A stretch of 9,457 nucleotides of DNA, from positions 1-9,457 of the forward strand of contig SLMF01000249.1 of assembly GCA_007133715.1 (NCBI GenBank), in the 5' to 3' direction. Position 1 is the first letter of the stretch. Each line of letters begins with the position of its first letter. This DNA is from Planctomycetaceae bacterium (GTDB lineage: Bacteria > Planctomycetota > Planctomycetia > Pirellulales > Pirellulaceae). Below, piece after piece: positions 1 to 6,613 of the stretch. The translations under genes were made by a program, and so were the position numbers. Under the pieces are notes generated by a model, which saw nothing but the letters and a program-made list of their open reading frames with translations, was not told the DNA's origin and did no database searches.

Positions 1-1742
1 TAGATGGCTTCGCGCTTCAGATACCGCATCCGCGGGCCACTGAGCGTGACTTCGAGATCGGGGGCGATTACTTCTAACGTGATGCTGTCGCGGGCGATCA
101 GATTGCCATCGCCCCGCACGACCAGCTGATTCTCGACCAGCCCCGGTTCGGCGGCCTCCAGCGTCAACTGGAGACGCCGGGATTCGCCCGGCTGCAACGT
201 GCCGACTTCATATTCCAGTTCCCGCCCGGCCGCATGGGTTAGCCCCCTCGGAACATCCTCGACCAACACGATCCCGGTGGCCGCGCCGGTGCCGCTGTTG
301 GCCACTTCGATGTCCAACACAACCGGCTCCCCGATCAGGACCCGTTGCGGCCCCTTGTGTTGCACCTCCAAGATGGGCCGGGTACAAACGGTGCGCGCCG
401 AGGCGTGCGTCTGGAACAGCACCTGGGCGACGCTGCCGATCTCGCCTTCGGCAATCGGCATCACCCGCAACGTTACTGTCGTATCGTCACCCGGTTGCAG
501 GGTACCAAGCTGCCACATCAGTTGGCCTTCGGAGGTCAACGTCTTGCTGGGCTGAGCGCTGACAAAGCGTGTGCCGCGTGGTACGCGGTCCAGGACGATC
601 AAATCATGGGCGGCAACTTGGCCAACATTCTCGATATGCAATTCGAAGGTGGCTTCCTTGCCCACCTGAATTTCGGAAGGCGCTGTTTTTTTTACGACCA
701 GCGCCGGCGTTTGGCGGCCGTCCAGCGTCTCGGCACCCGGTTCGCCATCACCCTCGAAACCGGCTTCACCCCGCCCTGAAGGGGGTGCTTCCGAACTCGA
801 CCGCGTACTGCTGCCGAACTCGCGCTCCGGTGCGGCAACCCTCTCGCGTTCCGGCTCCGCCGGGGGTTCTGGCATCGAGCGGCTGGCGTCCGCCGCCATT
901 TCTTGCGGGTCGGAATCGAAATGGAAAGGGGGTGGTTCCAGGGACGCCCGTGCCGGGGCAGGTTCCTCGTCCCTCATGGGCCCGGACAGGTCTTCGTCCT
1001 CATACGCCCCTTGCGGAACGCTGCGGGCGTCAGCCGGAGCTCGCAACGCTGCCGGCGGACTCCCCAGACCCAGCTCGCCGTCCCTGTCGTCTTCCTCCCG
1101 ATCCGCCTGAGCTCGCACGTAGTAGTCGGACTCGGACTCTTCGAACCGAGCGTCCGCTTCCGCGGGCTCCTCGCTCGCCCGTCCTGTGGCTGCCGAGAAA
1201 GCTACCGGCGCTTCGTCCGACCAACTAGCCGGCCGGGCTTCGGGCTCCTGCGGTGCGGCTGGCGACGTACCATAGATCGAAGAGCCGTCCGCCGCGGACA
1301 CCTCGCGAATGCGGGGTCTGCCCGACTCCGACTCCGCTTGATCAAAGCGAGAGGGCGCTGCAAACGCCAAATCCCAGGGCCCCGGCCCGTCTTCCCCCGC
1401 CCGTCGGGTCGCACCGGCCGGCTCCTCCTCCGCCATCCTGCCACGCGGGCTCCCGGCCGAACCGGGTGGCTCGGGCAGCTCCGCCTCGCGATCCGAGAAC
1501 GGCCGACCCCACTCGGGATCCGCTGATTCCCCCCGATCCTCCGGGCGAGGGATCGCGCGGAGTTCCGGCTCGCTGGGCGGTGACGCCGCGACCTGCTCCG
1601 GAACCGCTTCCGCAGAACCCCCTAAAAGGGAGCTGGCAAGCTGCCCCTGTGCAAAAGCAATCGCGCCGAGCAGTACGACACAGCACACCGCGGCTAAACG
1701 GACACCGAGACGCTTCGTAAATTTCTTCTTGGCACCTGTCAT
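1..1742 (-). CDS. Secreted DUF11-repeat envelope protein (3' end cut by window edge)
   Basis: The frame runs from an ATG at 1742 to the left edge without a stop, giving 580 visible residues. Residues 1-31 look like a Sec signal peptide: a KKK/KR-rich start, the hydrophobic stretch LAAVCCVVLLGAIAFA, and probable cleavage after AFA. Residues about 45-340 are low complexity, rich in Glu, Asp, Pro, Ala, Ser and Arg, and probably disordered. Two repeats of about 105 residues follow (about 347-450 and 457-560), and a third begins at about 561. Each complete repeat has the DUF11 pattern: VGKEATFELHIENVG, then a D-x-VPRG turn, then LGTLQPG. Such repeats occur in planctomycete surface proteins and in chlamydial OmcB-like proteins, so an extracytoplasmic structural role is inferred. 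The gene starts 113 bases after the lipoprotein gene on the same strand. The ribosome binding site is weak (GGGACGA). No enzymatic motif is seen. Confidence 0.82.
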   Translation of the reverse strand, partial: MTGAKKKFTKRLGVRLAAVCCVVLLGAIAFAQGQLASSLLGGSAEAVPEQVAASPPSEPELRAIPRPEDRGESADPEWGRPFSDREAELPEPPGSAGSPRGRMAEEEPAGATRRAGEDGPGPWDLAFAAPSRFDQAESESGRPRIREVSAADGSSIYGTSPAAPQEPEARPASWSDEAPVAFSAATGRASEEPAEADARFEESESDYYVRAQADREEDDRDGELGLGSPPAALRAPADARSVPQGAYEDEDLSGPMRDEEPAPARASLEPPPFHFDSDPQEMAADASRSMPEPPAEPERERVAAPEREFGSSTRSSSEAPPSGRGEAGFEGDGEPGAETLDGRQTPALVVKKTAPSEIQVGKEATFELHIENVGQVAAHDLIVLDRVPRGTRFVSAQPSKTLTSEGQLMWQLGTLQPGDDTTVTLRVMPIAEGEIGSVAQVLFQTHASARTVCTRPILEVQHKGPQRVLIGEPVVLDIEVANSGTGAATGIVLVEDVPRGLTHAAGRELEYEVGTLQPGESRRLQLTLEAAEPGLVENQLVVRGDGNLIARDSITLEVIAPDLEVTLSGPRMRYLKREAI

Positions 1743-1855
1743 CGTCTTCGTCCCGCAGAAATGGAAATCTGAGCCGGCAAGTCGGCAGAGACGGGAACGA
1801 ATTAAGTACCAGATTCTCGAGAGGGCACCAAGAGCAATTTCGAAAAAATACCGGC

Positions 1856-2746
1856 TCACGGAGAAATCCCGTCCGCCGATCCCCAAGTAACCTCCAAAGC
1901 TTCTGCGAAACGGAGCACAAAGTCCCGCAGATCCTCCGGACAGGCGTCATGCCAGGCAGGCAACACCTCTTCCAGCGGACCCGCCGGATCAACCTCGCCC
2001 GACCGCAAATAGGCCGTCGCCCTCCAACCTGACGGCTCCGCTTCCAACATCGGAAGCAACTGTTGAGCGACGATCGCATTCCGCGCCCGCTGGAGAGGCT
2101 CAGCCTGCAATGTCTCGCGATGTACCGCGTACCACTCGGCAAAAGACTGCTCGCCCGGTAAACGGTGTTCCGGAAGCTCCATCCGCTGCTGCGCGTAGGT
2201 GCTCAGCGCGGCACTGAAATCGCTCCAATGGGGGTGAGGTGGCGTGACCTGCCATTGAACCGCCATCCCCCGCAGAACAAACAGCGAACCCGCCTCGCAC
2301 AGGCTTTCTTCGAACCAACCGGCACCGTGGCTGCCGATCGGCCACCGCTTCTCCGTGTCTAAATGACCGACCAGATAATGCACCAACTCGTGACCGAACT
2401 GAAAGGCATACTGCGCCCAATATCGGTCACGGGCGGTCAAGCCAATCCGCACCTCCTGACGGGGACCTCGCGCGTGCAGCGTGATGGGATTGCCTCGTGC
2501 GGGAAAAACCGCAATCTCAGGCAAATTAAAACACTCGAAATGCGGGACAAGCTGGGCCGCAGCCGACCGGAGCACCGCCCGAATGTCCACCGGCCGCGCG
2601 CTGCCCCAATCGCCTTGCTCCACGCGAATCGGCAGCGATTGGCCAGCTGCAGCGGGCAATTCCAGACCGCGAACCCCGCACCCCACCAAGACCCCCAACA
2701 GACACAGGGCGCGCAACCCGCGGTAACGCCCAAAACAGCGACTCAT
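1856..2746 (-). CDS. Putative lipoprotein with gluzincin-type HExxH metalloprotease motif
   Basis: 296 residues from the ATG at 2746; a TTG two codons upstream (2752) is better spaced from GGGGAG and is a real alternative. The N-terminus has Arg residues, the hydrophobic run LRALCLLGVLVGC and a lipobox LVGC with Cys23, so a lipid-anchored exported protein is predicted. Residues 119-123 read HELVH, a zinc-binding HExxH preceded by a helix-like FQFG. About 22 residues later WFEESLCEAG (144-153) resembles the WxxEGxAxY segment of peptidase-MA-like gluzincins, where a Glu is the third zinc ligand. This suggests an extracytoplasmic zinc peptidase. The family is not recognised more closely and the substrate is unknown. 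The start lies 43 bases after the small transporter subunit gene, so co-transcription with it is plausible. Confidence 0.75.
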   Translation of the reverse strand: MSRCFGRYRGLRALCLLGVLVGCGVRGLELPAAAGQSLPIRVEQGDWGSARPVDIRAVLRSAAAQLVPHFECFNLPEIAVFPARGNPITLHARGPRQEVRIGLTARDRYWAQYAFQFGHELVHYLVGHLDTEKRWPIGSHGAGWFEESLCEAGSLFVLRGMAVQWQVTPPHPHWSDFSAALSTYAQQRMELPEHRLPGEQSFAEWYAVHRETLQAEPLQRARNAIVAQQLLPMLEAEPSGWRATAYLRSGEVDPAGPLEEVLPAWHDACPEDLRDFVLRFAEALEVTWGSADGISP

Positions 2747-2789
2747 CCGCAAACTCGTCTCCCCGGCCCGATTCGCCCCAAGGCAGGGC

Positions 2790-2954
2790 CTAATCCGCGT
2801 CCTCCGTGTCCCGTGTGTCGATCTCCAGCGGGCCCTTCAGGTGCTGCTGCAAATCAATCGGCGGAAGACGCAAGACTCGATACAGACAAAAGGTCAACAA
2901 AGAAAGCACGGAACTGACCGACAAGATCATCACAATCCAGCCACCTGGCGTCAC
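2790..2954 (-). CDS. MetS-like small subunit of an NSS-family amino-acid transporter
   Basis: 54 residues from a GTG at 2954. This start is chosen because a consensus Shine-Dalgarno, AAAGGAGG, lies 7 bases upstream; a longer open frame to 3032 would run back into the transporter gene. The protein is a short N-terminus, one membrane span (about residues 6-26, GWIVMILSVSSVLSLLTFCL), then YRVLRLPP and a charged tail ending DTRDTEDAD. This layout (Gly-Trp-Ile-x-Met, a single helix, then a Tyr-x-Val-Leu-x-x-Pro-like exit) matches the small subunits found beside NSS transporters, such as MetS of Corynebacterium MetPS and the methionine/alanine importer small-subunit family. It starts 38 bases after the stop of the LeuT-like gene, so the two are almost certainly one transcript. 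Family membership is by pattern and context, not by an alignment. Confidence 0.75.
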   Translation of the reverse strand: MTPGGWIVMILSVSSVLSLLTFCLYRVLRLPPIDLQQHLKGPLEIDTRDTEDAD

Positions 2955-2992
2955 GGCAAAGCCTCCTTTACGAGGGGAGAATGAACCCCGAT

Positions 2993-4558
2993 TCAGTCCG
3001 GAATGTTGTCGAAACGTCCCTCGGCTTCCCACCGCCGTCCCGCGATGTGGACCAGGATCATCACAAAGCCCAGCAGGATGGCAATGAAGAAGATGGAGGC
3101 CATGGCCACCGGCTTCTGCGAAATCGCGCGGGCCTTATCCCCTACGTTGAAGTAACAGAATCCCACAAAAATTACCGTTAGGTAGACCGGCACCACGTAC
3201 TTCAGCATGTACTGGACCACCCGCGGGACGCGCAAATGAGCGCCCCGATGCAGCTCCTCGTCCCCCCGTTCGATGCCAAACGCCCAACCGTAGAGAACCG
3301 CCTGGATCAGGGCCAACAGGAACAACAACACGCTGCCGACCCAGAAATCCAGCATGTCCAGTGCCACCAGATTCTCAGAGAAATACAGTACGAAACCACA
3401 CCCCAGGGCAGACAGCAAGCCCAGGATGGCCGCCGACGCGTGTCTTCTTAGCCCAAATCCCTCTTCCAAAAAGGCAATCACGGGTTGCAGCATCGACACA
3501 CTGCTGGTGATCGCCGCCACGAACAGCATGAAGAACCACAGGAAACCGAAAAATCGGCCCGCGGGCATCATGGCAAAGACATTGGGCAAAGTCTGAAAAC
3601 CCAGGGAAAAACTGGACTGGACCATCTCGGGATCGATCGCGCCCAAGAAAATGAAGGCGGCGGGCAGCGTGATCAGCCCTCCCAGACAGACTTCGAAAAA
3701 CTCGTTCATGCTGCTGGAAGTCAACCCGCTGAGTGCCAGGTCGTCCTCGCGGGACAGGTAACTGGAATAGTTGACGATGATTCCAAAGCCGACGGACAGG
3801 CTGAAGAAGATCTGGCCGGAGGCGGCCAACCAGGTCTCGAAGTCCCAAAGCTTCTCCGCCTGCGGGTTCCACATGTAGCCCAACCCGCCGATGACCGAAC
3901 GTTCCGGATGATTCGGATCCGGCGTTCCCAGCGTCAGCACGCGGACCAGCACAACCAGGCCCAGAACGATCAGCACCGGCATGGCAACTTTGCAAAACGT
4001 TTCAATGCCTTTGTTCACTCCGCGGTAGATCAGGGCAAAGTTGAACACGAAGACGCCGAACAGGATCAGCAGCCAGCGGCGATTGCCTTCGGCCAACAGG
4101 GCCCCGTCGGCTTCGGCCCCGACAAAGCTGACGAAAAACGCTTGGTAACTGTCCGCATCGCTGCCCAACATCAGATCGCCGGTCAGGTAATTGAGGGCGT
4201 ACCCCAGGCACCAGGCTTCGATCAGCACATAGTACATGTAGATCACCAGCGGGATCAGGATGGCCAAGCTGCCGAAGTACTTGGAGAGCCGATTGGGCCA
4301 GAGCATGGTGTAGATCGCGGGTGCCGAATTGCAACCGCGGGTACCGGCATACCGGCCCATGGTCCACTCCGCCCAACACAGGGGCAGTCCCAGGACGAGG
4401 AGGGAAATGAAGTAGGGCAGCATGAAAGCGCCCCCCCCGTTTTGCGCCGCGTTTCCGGGAAAACGCAAAAAATTTCCCAAGCCCACGGCGGAGCCGGCAA
4501 CGGCCAGAATCACCCCGATCCGAGAGCCCCAATGTTCACGTACCTGATTCGCCGCCAC
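2993..4558 (-). CDS. LeuT-like sodium:neurotransmitter symporter family (NSS/SNF) amino-acid transporter
   Basis: 521 residues from a GTG at 4558. This start is supported by GAGGA 8 bases upstream and because VREHWGSRIGV aligns with the N-terminus of Aquifex LeuT; the open frame upstream to 4942 is not coding. The NSS signature VGLGNFLRFPGNAAQNGGGA spans residues 25-44, and about 12 membrane spans are visible. By comparison with LeuT (recalled), sodium-site residues are kept: A24, N29, S253 (Thr254 in LeuT) and N285 for Na1; G22, V25, A348, T351 and S352 for Na2. Substrate-site Y110 and F252 are also kept. LeuT Asn21 is Ser23 here. E289 corresponds to LeuT Glu290, whose carboxylate replaces chloride, so chloride-independent transport is inferred. 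Role: sodium-coupled uptake of a neutral amino acid across the inner membrane; the exact substrate is not determined. Confidence 0.95.
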   Translation of the reverse strand: MAANQVREHWGSRIGVILAVAGSAVGLGNFLRFPGNAAQNGGGAFMLPYFISLLVLGLPLCWAEWTMGRYAGTRGCNSAPAIYTMLWPNRLSKYFGSLAILIPLVIYMYYVLIEAWCLGYALNYLTGDLMLGSDADSYQAFFVSFVGAEADGALLAEGNRRWLLILFGVFVFNFALIYRGVNKGIETFCKVAMPVLIVLGLVVLVRVLTLGTPDPNHPERSVIGGLGYMWNPQAEKLWDFETWLAASGQIFFSLSVGFGIIVNYSSYLSREDDLALSGLTSSSMNEFFEVCLGGLITLPAAFIFLGAIDPEMVQSSFSLGFQTLPNVFAMMPAGRFFGFLWFFMLFVAAITSSVSMLQPVIAFLEEGFGLRRHASAAILGLLSALGCGFVLYFSENLVALDMLDFWVGSVLLFLLALIQAVLYGWAFGIERGDEELHRGAHLRVPRVVQYMLKYVVPVYLTVIFVGFCYFNVGDKARAISQKPVAMASIFFIAILLGFVMILVHIAGRRWEAEGRFDNIPD

Positions 4559-4632
4559 GCAACAAGTCCTCGCATTTCCAAAGGTTCCCCGAGCAGCGCG
4601 ACCCTGCAATCGCCACGCTGCCAATTCGCAAG

Positions 4633-4660
4633 AGTATAACGGCGCGCTCGGTACGCACAA
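4633..4660 (-). promoter_or_regulatory. Sigma-70-type promoter for the LeuT-like operon
   Basis: On the minus strand, TTGTGC (4660-4655) and TATACT (4638-4633) are separated by 16 bases. A transcript would begin near 4626 and leave a leader of about 68 bases before the GTG at 4558. The elements match the general sigma-70 consensus at 4 and 5 of 6 positions. The location, just upstream of the transporter, supports the call; there is no experimental evidence. Confidence 0.45.
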
Positions 4661-4724
4661 ATACCATCCGACAAGGGTAAGCTGAATTGGCTTAGACGAA
4701 CGCACTTGCCAACCACGTGTCCCG

Positions 4725-4745
4725 CAACCGCTGAATCCGCGGTTG
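4725..4745. other. 7-bp stem-loop between the unknown gene and the transporter promoter
   Basis: CAACCGC (4725-4731) and GCGGTTG (4739-4745) are perfect inverted arms around a 7-base loop. It lies about 80 bases past the stop of the gene ending at 4825 and about 65 bases upstream of the transporter's -35 element. No T-run follows on the minus strand, so it is not a classical intrinsic terminator. It could be a weak termination or mRNA-end structure, or an operator. The other bases of the 266-base gap (4559-4824) show only the promoter listed separately. Confidence 0.35.
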
Positions 4746-4824
4746 TACGGGATGCTGGCTCGCCCCGAGTCGGCGAGGACGCTGCCCACCAAGGAGCCTG
4801 CCGGAGAAACTGCCGACGCCCGAG

Positions 4825-5196
4825 TCAGGCCGCGTACGTGTGCTCCCTGCGGACCATGCTCACGGTCTCCGAAGCGCACAACACGCGGACCACACTGTGC
4901 TCCGGACCGTAGATCTTGATCTCGTCCTCTTCGATGAACCACACGGCCTGCAGGTGATTGCTGCGAAAACGGCGGCCGCAGTAGACATTCTCGCGAATCA
5001 AGATGTGCTCGGTCAGCGTCACTTGTCGCTCGGGCGCCAGTTCGGCAAAGCTCGAACGGACCACTTCTCGGACGGCTTCTACGAGTTCTGAGTGCAACAT
5101 GGGGACGGGTGTTTCTGGTCGGATGCGAGGAATGCGGACCGGGTGGATGTGTCCCGCACCCGTTAGATCGGCCATATCAAGCGGTACGATTCGCAT
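4825..5196 (-). CDS. Small conserved-type hypothetical protein, function unknown
   Basis: 123 residues from the ATG at 5196 (MRIVPLDM). A TTG at 5226, an ATG at 5175 and an ATG at 5100 are other possible starts; none has a convincing ribosome binding site. There is no signal peptide or membrane span, so it is probably cytoplasmic. Residues 34-57 look like an amphipathic helix (SELVEAVREVVRSSFAEL). Residues about 58-115 look like alternating beta strands: RQVTLTEHILIRENVYCGRRF, then QAVWFIEEDEIKIYG, then VVRVLCASE. I recognise no family. The sequence has the character of short uncharacterised planctomycete proteins, but that is an impression only. It is transcribed away from fmt and lies upstream of the transporter on the same strand, but the promoter between them suggests a separate unit. 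Confidence 0.7.
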   Translation of the reverse strand: MRIVPLDMADLTGAGHIHPVRIPRIRPETPVPMLHSELVEAVREVVRSSFAELAPERQVTLTEHILIRENVYCGRRFRSNHLQAVWFIEEDEIKIYGPEHSVVRVLCASETVSMVRREHTYAA

Positions 5197-5315
5197 GATT
5201 GGTCGCGCCCCGAACAGAGCCCCCAAACCTCATAGCTTTACGTCCGACTGCTTCGGCAGCCACCCATCCCAACGCCGGGGGGATGCTAACCCCAACACAC
5301 CCGAACTGTCGTTGG

Positions 5316-5344
5316 CTGCCATCTGCGGCTGCCGTGGTTATAAT
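5316..5344 (+). promoter_or_regulatory. Sigma-70-type promoter for fmt
   Basis: A perfect TATAAT (5339-5344) lies 17 bases after CTGCCA (5316-5321, 4 of 6 consensus bases). Transcription would start near 5351, giving a leader of about 90 bases before the fmt ATG at 5443. The leader begins with a small hairpin, GAGCAA (5353-5358) pairing with TTGCTC (5362-5367) around a 3-base loop. An 8-base inverted repeat (GGCAGCCA at 5255-5262, TGGCTGCC at 5313-5320) overlaps the -35 element and could be an operator, though this is weak. Confidence 0.55.
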
Positions 5345-5442
5345 TGGGCCGCGAGCAACCTTTGCTCCTGCCACCCTGCAGGGCAGACGGAGAGACAACG
5401 GGTCATGAGATGGATCGTAGAGAGCCAGAACTGGGAGCCGAA

Positions 5443-6414
5443 ATGCGTTTGCTGATGATGGGCACGGGACCCTTTGCCGTACCGACTTTCCGATCTCTCC
5501 TGCAATCCGAGCATCAGGTGTTGGCCTTGGTGACACGCCCGATCCGCCCGCCGGTCGGGCGGCGTGGACGGGTGATCCAGCCCATGCGAGAGGTGGCAGA
5601 TGCCTACCAAGTGCCCACGGTGGCACCCCAAGATGTCAACTCTCCCGAGACTCGCTCCCTGCTGGCAGCCTGGGGGCCCGAACTGCTGGTCGTCTGCGAT
5701 TTCGGGCAAATCCTCGCGCGAGATACGCTCCATCTGGCACCGCGAGGCGGAATCAACTTGCACGCCTCGCTGCTCCCCGAATACCGGGGAGCTGCTCCCA
5801 TCAATTGGGCCTTGTTTGACGGCCGGACTCGAACCGGCGTGACCGTGATCCACATGACCCCCCGCATGGATAGCGGGCCCTGCCTGGTCAAGATCCCCAC
5901 CCCCATCCATCCGGACGAAGATGCGGTGGCCCTGGAACAGCGACTGGCCGAACTGGGGGTGCAAGCGGTCCAGCAGGCCCTGGATCGCTTGAGCAACGAC
6001 GATGGGCAGTCGCCGATCGGGGAACCCCAGGATCCGGCCCGGGCGACGCGGGCTCCCCGCCTGAAAAAAAGCGATGGCTTGGTCGATTGGACTCGGAAAG
6101 CGCCCGCTATCCGTGATCAGGTCCGTGCCTTCAAGCCCTGGCCGGGTACGTACACTTACTGGCATCGGGGTACCGAACGTGCGGAACGGTTGATTCTGGA
6201 CAAGGTCTCCTGTGTGCCCGGTGCGGGGCCCCCACAAGCTTGCCCGGGGGAGATCGTCGCAGTGGATTCGGATCAGGTGCTGGTGGCGACGGGAGACCGG
6301 TTGCTGAGTCTGGAACGCGTGCAGCCTGCCGGGAAACGCGTCCAGGAGATCGAGGCTTTTCTGCGGGGGCATCCGATGCGAACGGGGCAGCGTCTGGGAC
6401 CGGAAAACGGTTAA
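5443..6414 (+). CDS. fmt: Methionyl-tRNA formyltransferase
   Basis: 323 residues from the ATG at 5443, which has GGGAG 5 bases upstream and gives the normal family length and N-terminus (MRLLMMGTGPFAVPTFRSLL). In-frame starts upstream (5344, 5410) would add an atypical extension. The enzyme moves a formyl group from 10-formyltetrahydrofolate to Met-tRNA(fMet) in the cytoplasm for translation initiation. The N-terminal Rossmann-like formyltransferase domain covers about residues 1-205. The motif HASLLPEYRGAAPINWAL (107-124) is diagnostic, and the catalytic residues Asn105, His107 and Asp143 correspond to Asn106, His108 and Asp144 of the E. coli enzyme. The C-terminal tRNA-binding domain (about 205-320) begins near RLKKSDGLVDW and contains FKPWPGTYTYW. 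The partner deformylase gene def, often adjacent, is not in this window. Confidence 0.97.
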   Translation: MRLLMMGTGPFAVPTFRSLLQSEHQVLALVTRPIRPPVGRRGRVIQPMREVADAYQVPTVAPQDVNSPETRSLLAAWGPELLVVCDFGQILARDTLHLAPRGGINLHASLLPEYRGAAPINWALFDGRTRTGVTVIHMTPRMDSGPCLVKIPTPIHPDEDAVALEQRLAELGVQAVQQALDRLSNDDGQSPIGEPQDPARATRAPRLKKSDGLVDWTRKAPAIRDQVRAFKPWPGTYTYWHRGTERAERLILDKVSCVPGAGPPQACPGEIVAVDSDQVLVATGDRLLSLERVQPAGKRVQEIEAFLRGHPMRTGQRLGPENG

Positions 6415-6613
6415 GTCCGGCATTTTCGGCAAAGCACACGTTCGTCAGCTGGCTCGGAAGCGGGTCCGACCAGCAAGTAACGCCTTTTTCCCCACAAACG
6501 GAGCTATGCTTGCCGAAGGGGGTTGGCGTGCCCTCCTTCGCGCGCAAGTTCTGCAAGAGGCTCCCGGTTTCCAACTGGCCGGGATTTCCGCCGTGGCACA
6601 AGGGGACGACAAC

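Noticed and set aside
1800..1858. Intrinsic terminator after the lipoprotein gene (T-run on the minus strand near 1850-1845)
   Set aside because: The T-run TTTTTT is present, but the preceding stem is only 4 bp with a 7-base loop and is separated from the T-run; not convincing.
1342..2142. Minus-strand open frame of 266 codons spanning the lipoprotein/DUF11 boundary
   Set aside because: It overlaps two better-supported genes in another frame, lacks a ribosome binding site and has an Arg/Cys-rich composition typical of a shifted frame.
3485..4639. Long plus-strand open frame of 384 codons
   Set aside because: It lies entirely antisense to the LeuT-like gene. Its translation is Gln/His/Asp-rich low complexity with no domain, as expected for the complement of a GC-rich coding region.
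4559..4942. N-terminal extension of the transporter to a start at 4942
   Set aside because: The extra 128 residues resemble no NSS protein, contain the promoter region, and overlap the upstream gene; the LeuT-like N-terminus begins at the GTG at 4558.
5338..6432. Minus-strand open frame of 364 codons opposite fmt
   Set aside because: fmt is certain on the plus strand with all catalytic residues; the antisense translation has no recognisable domain or start signal.
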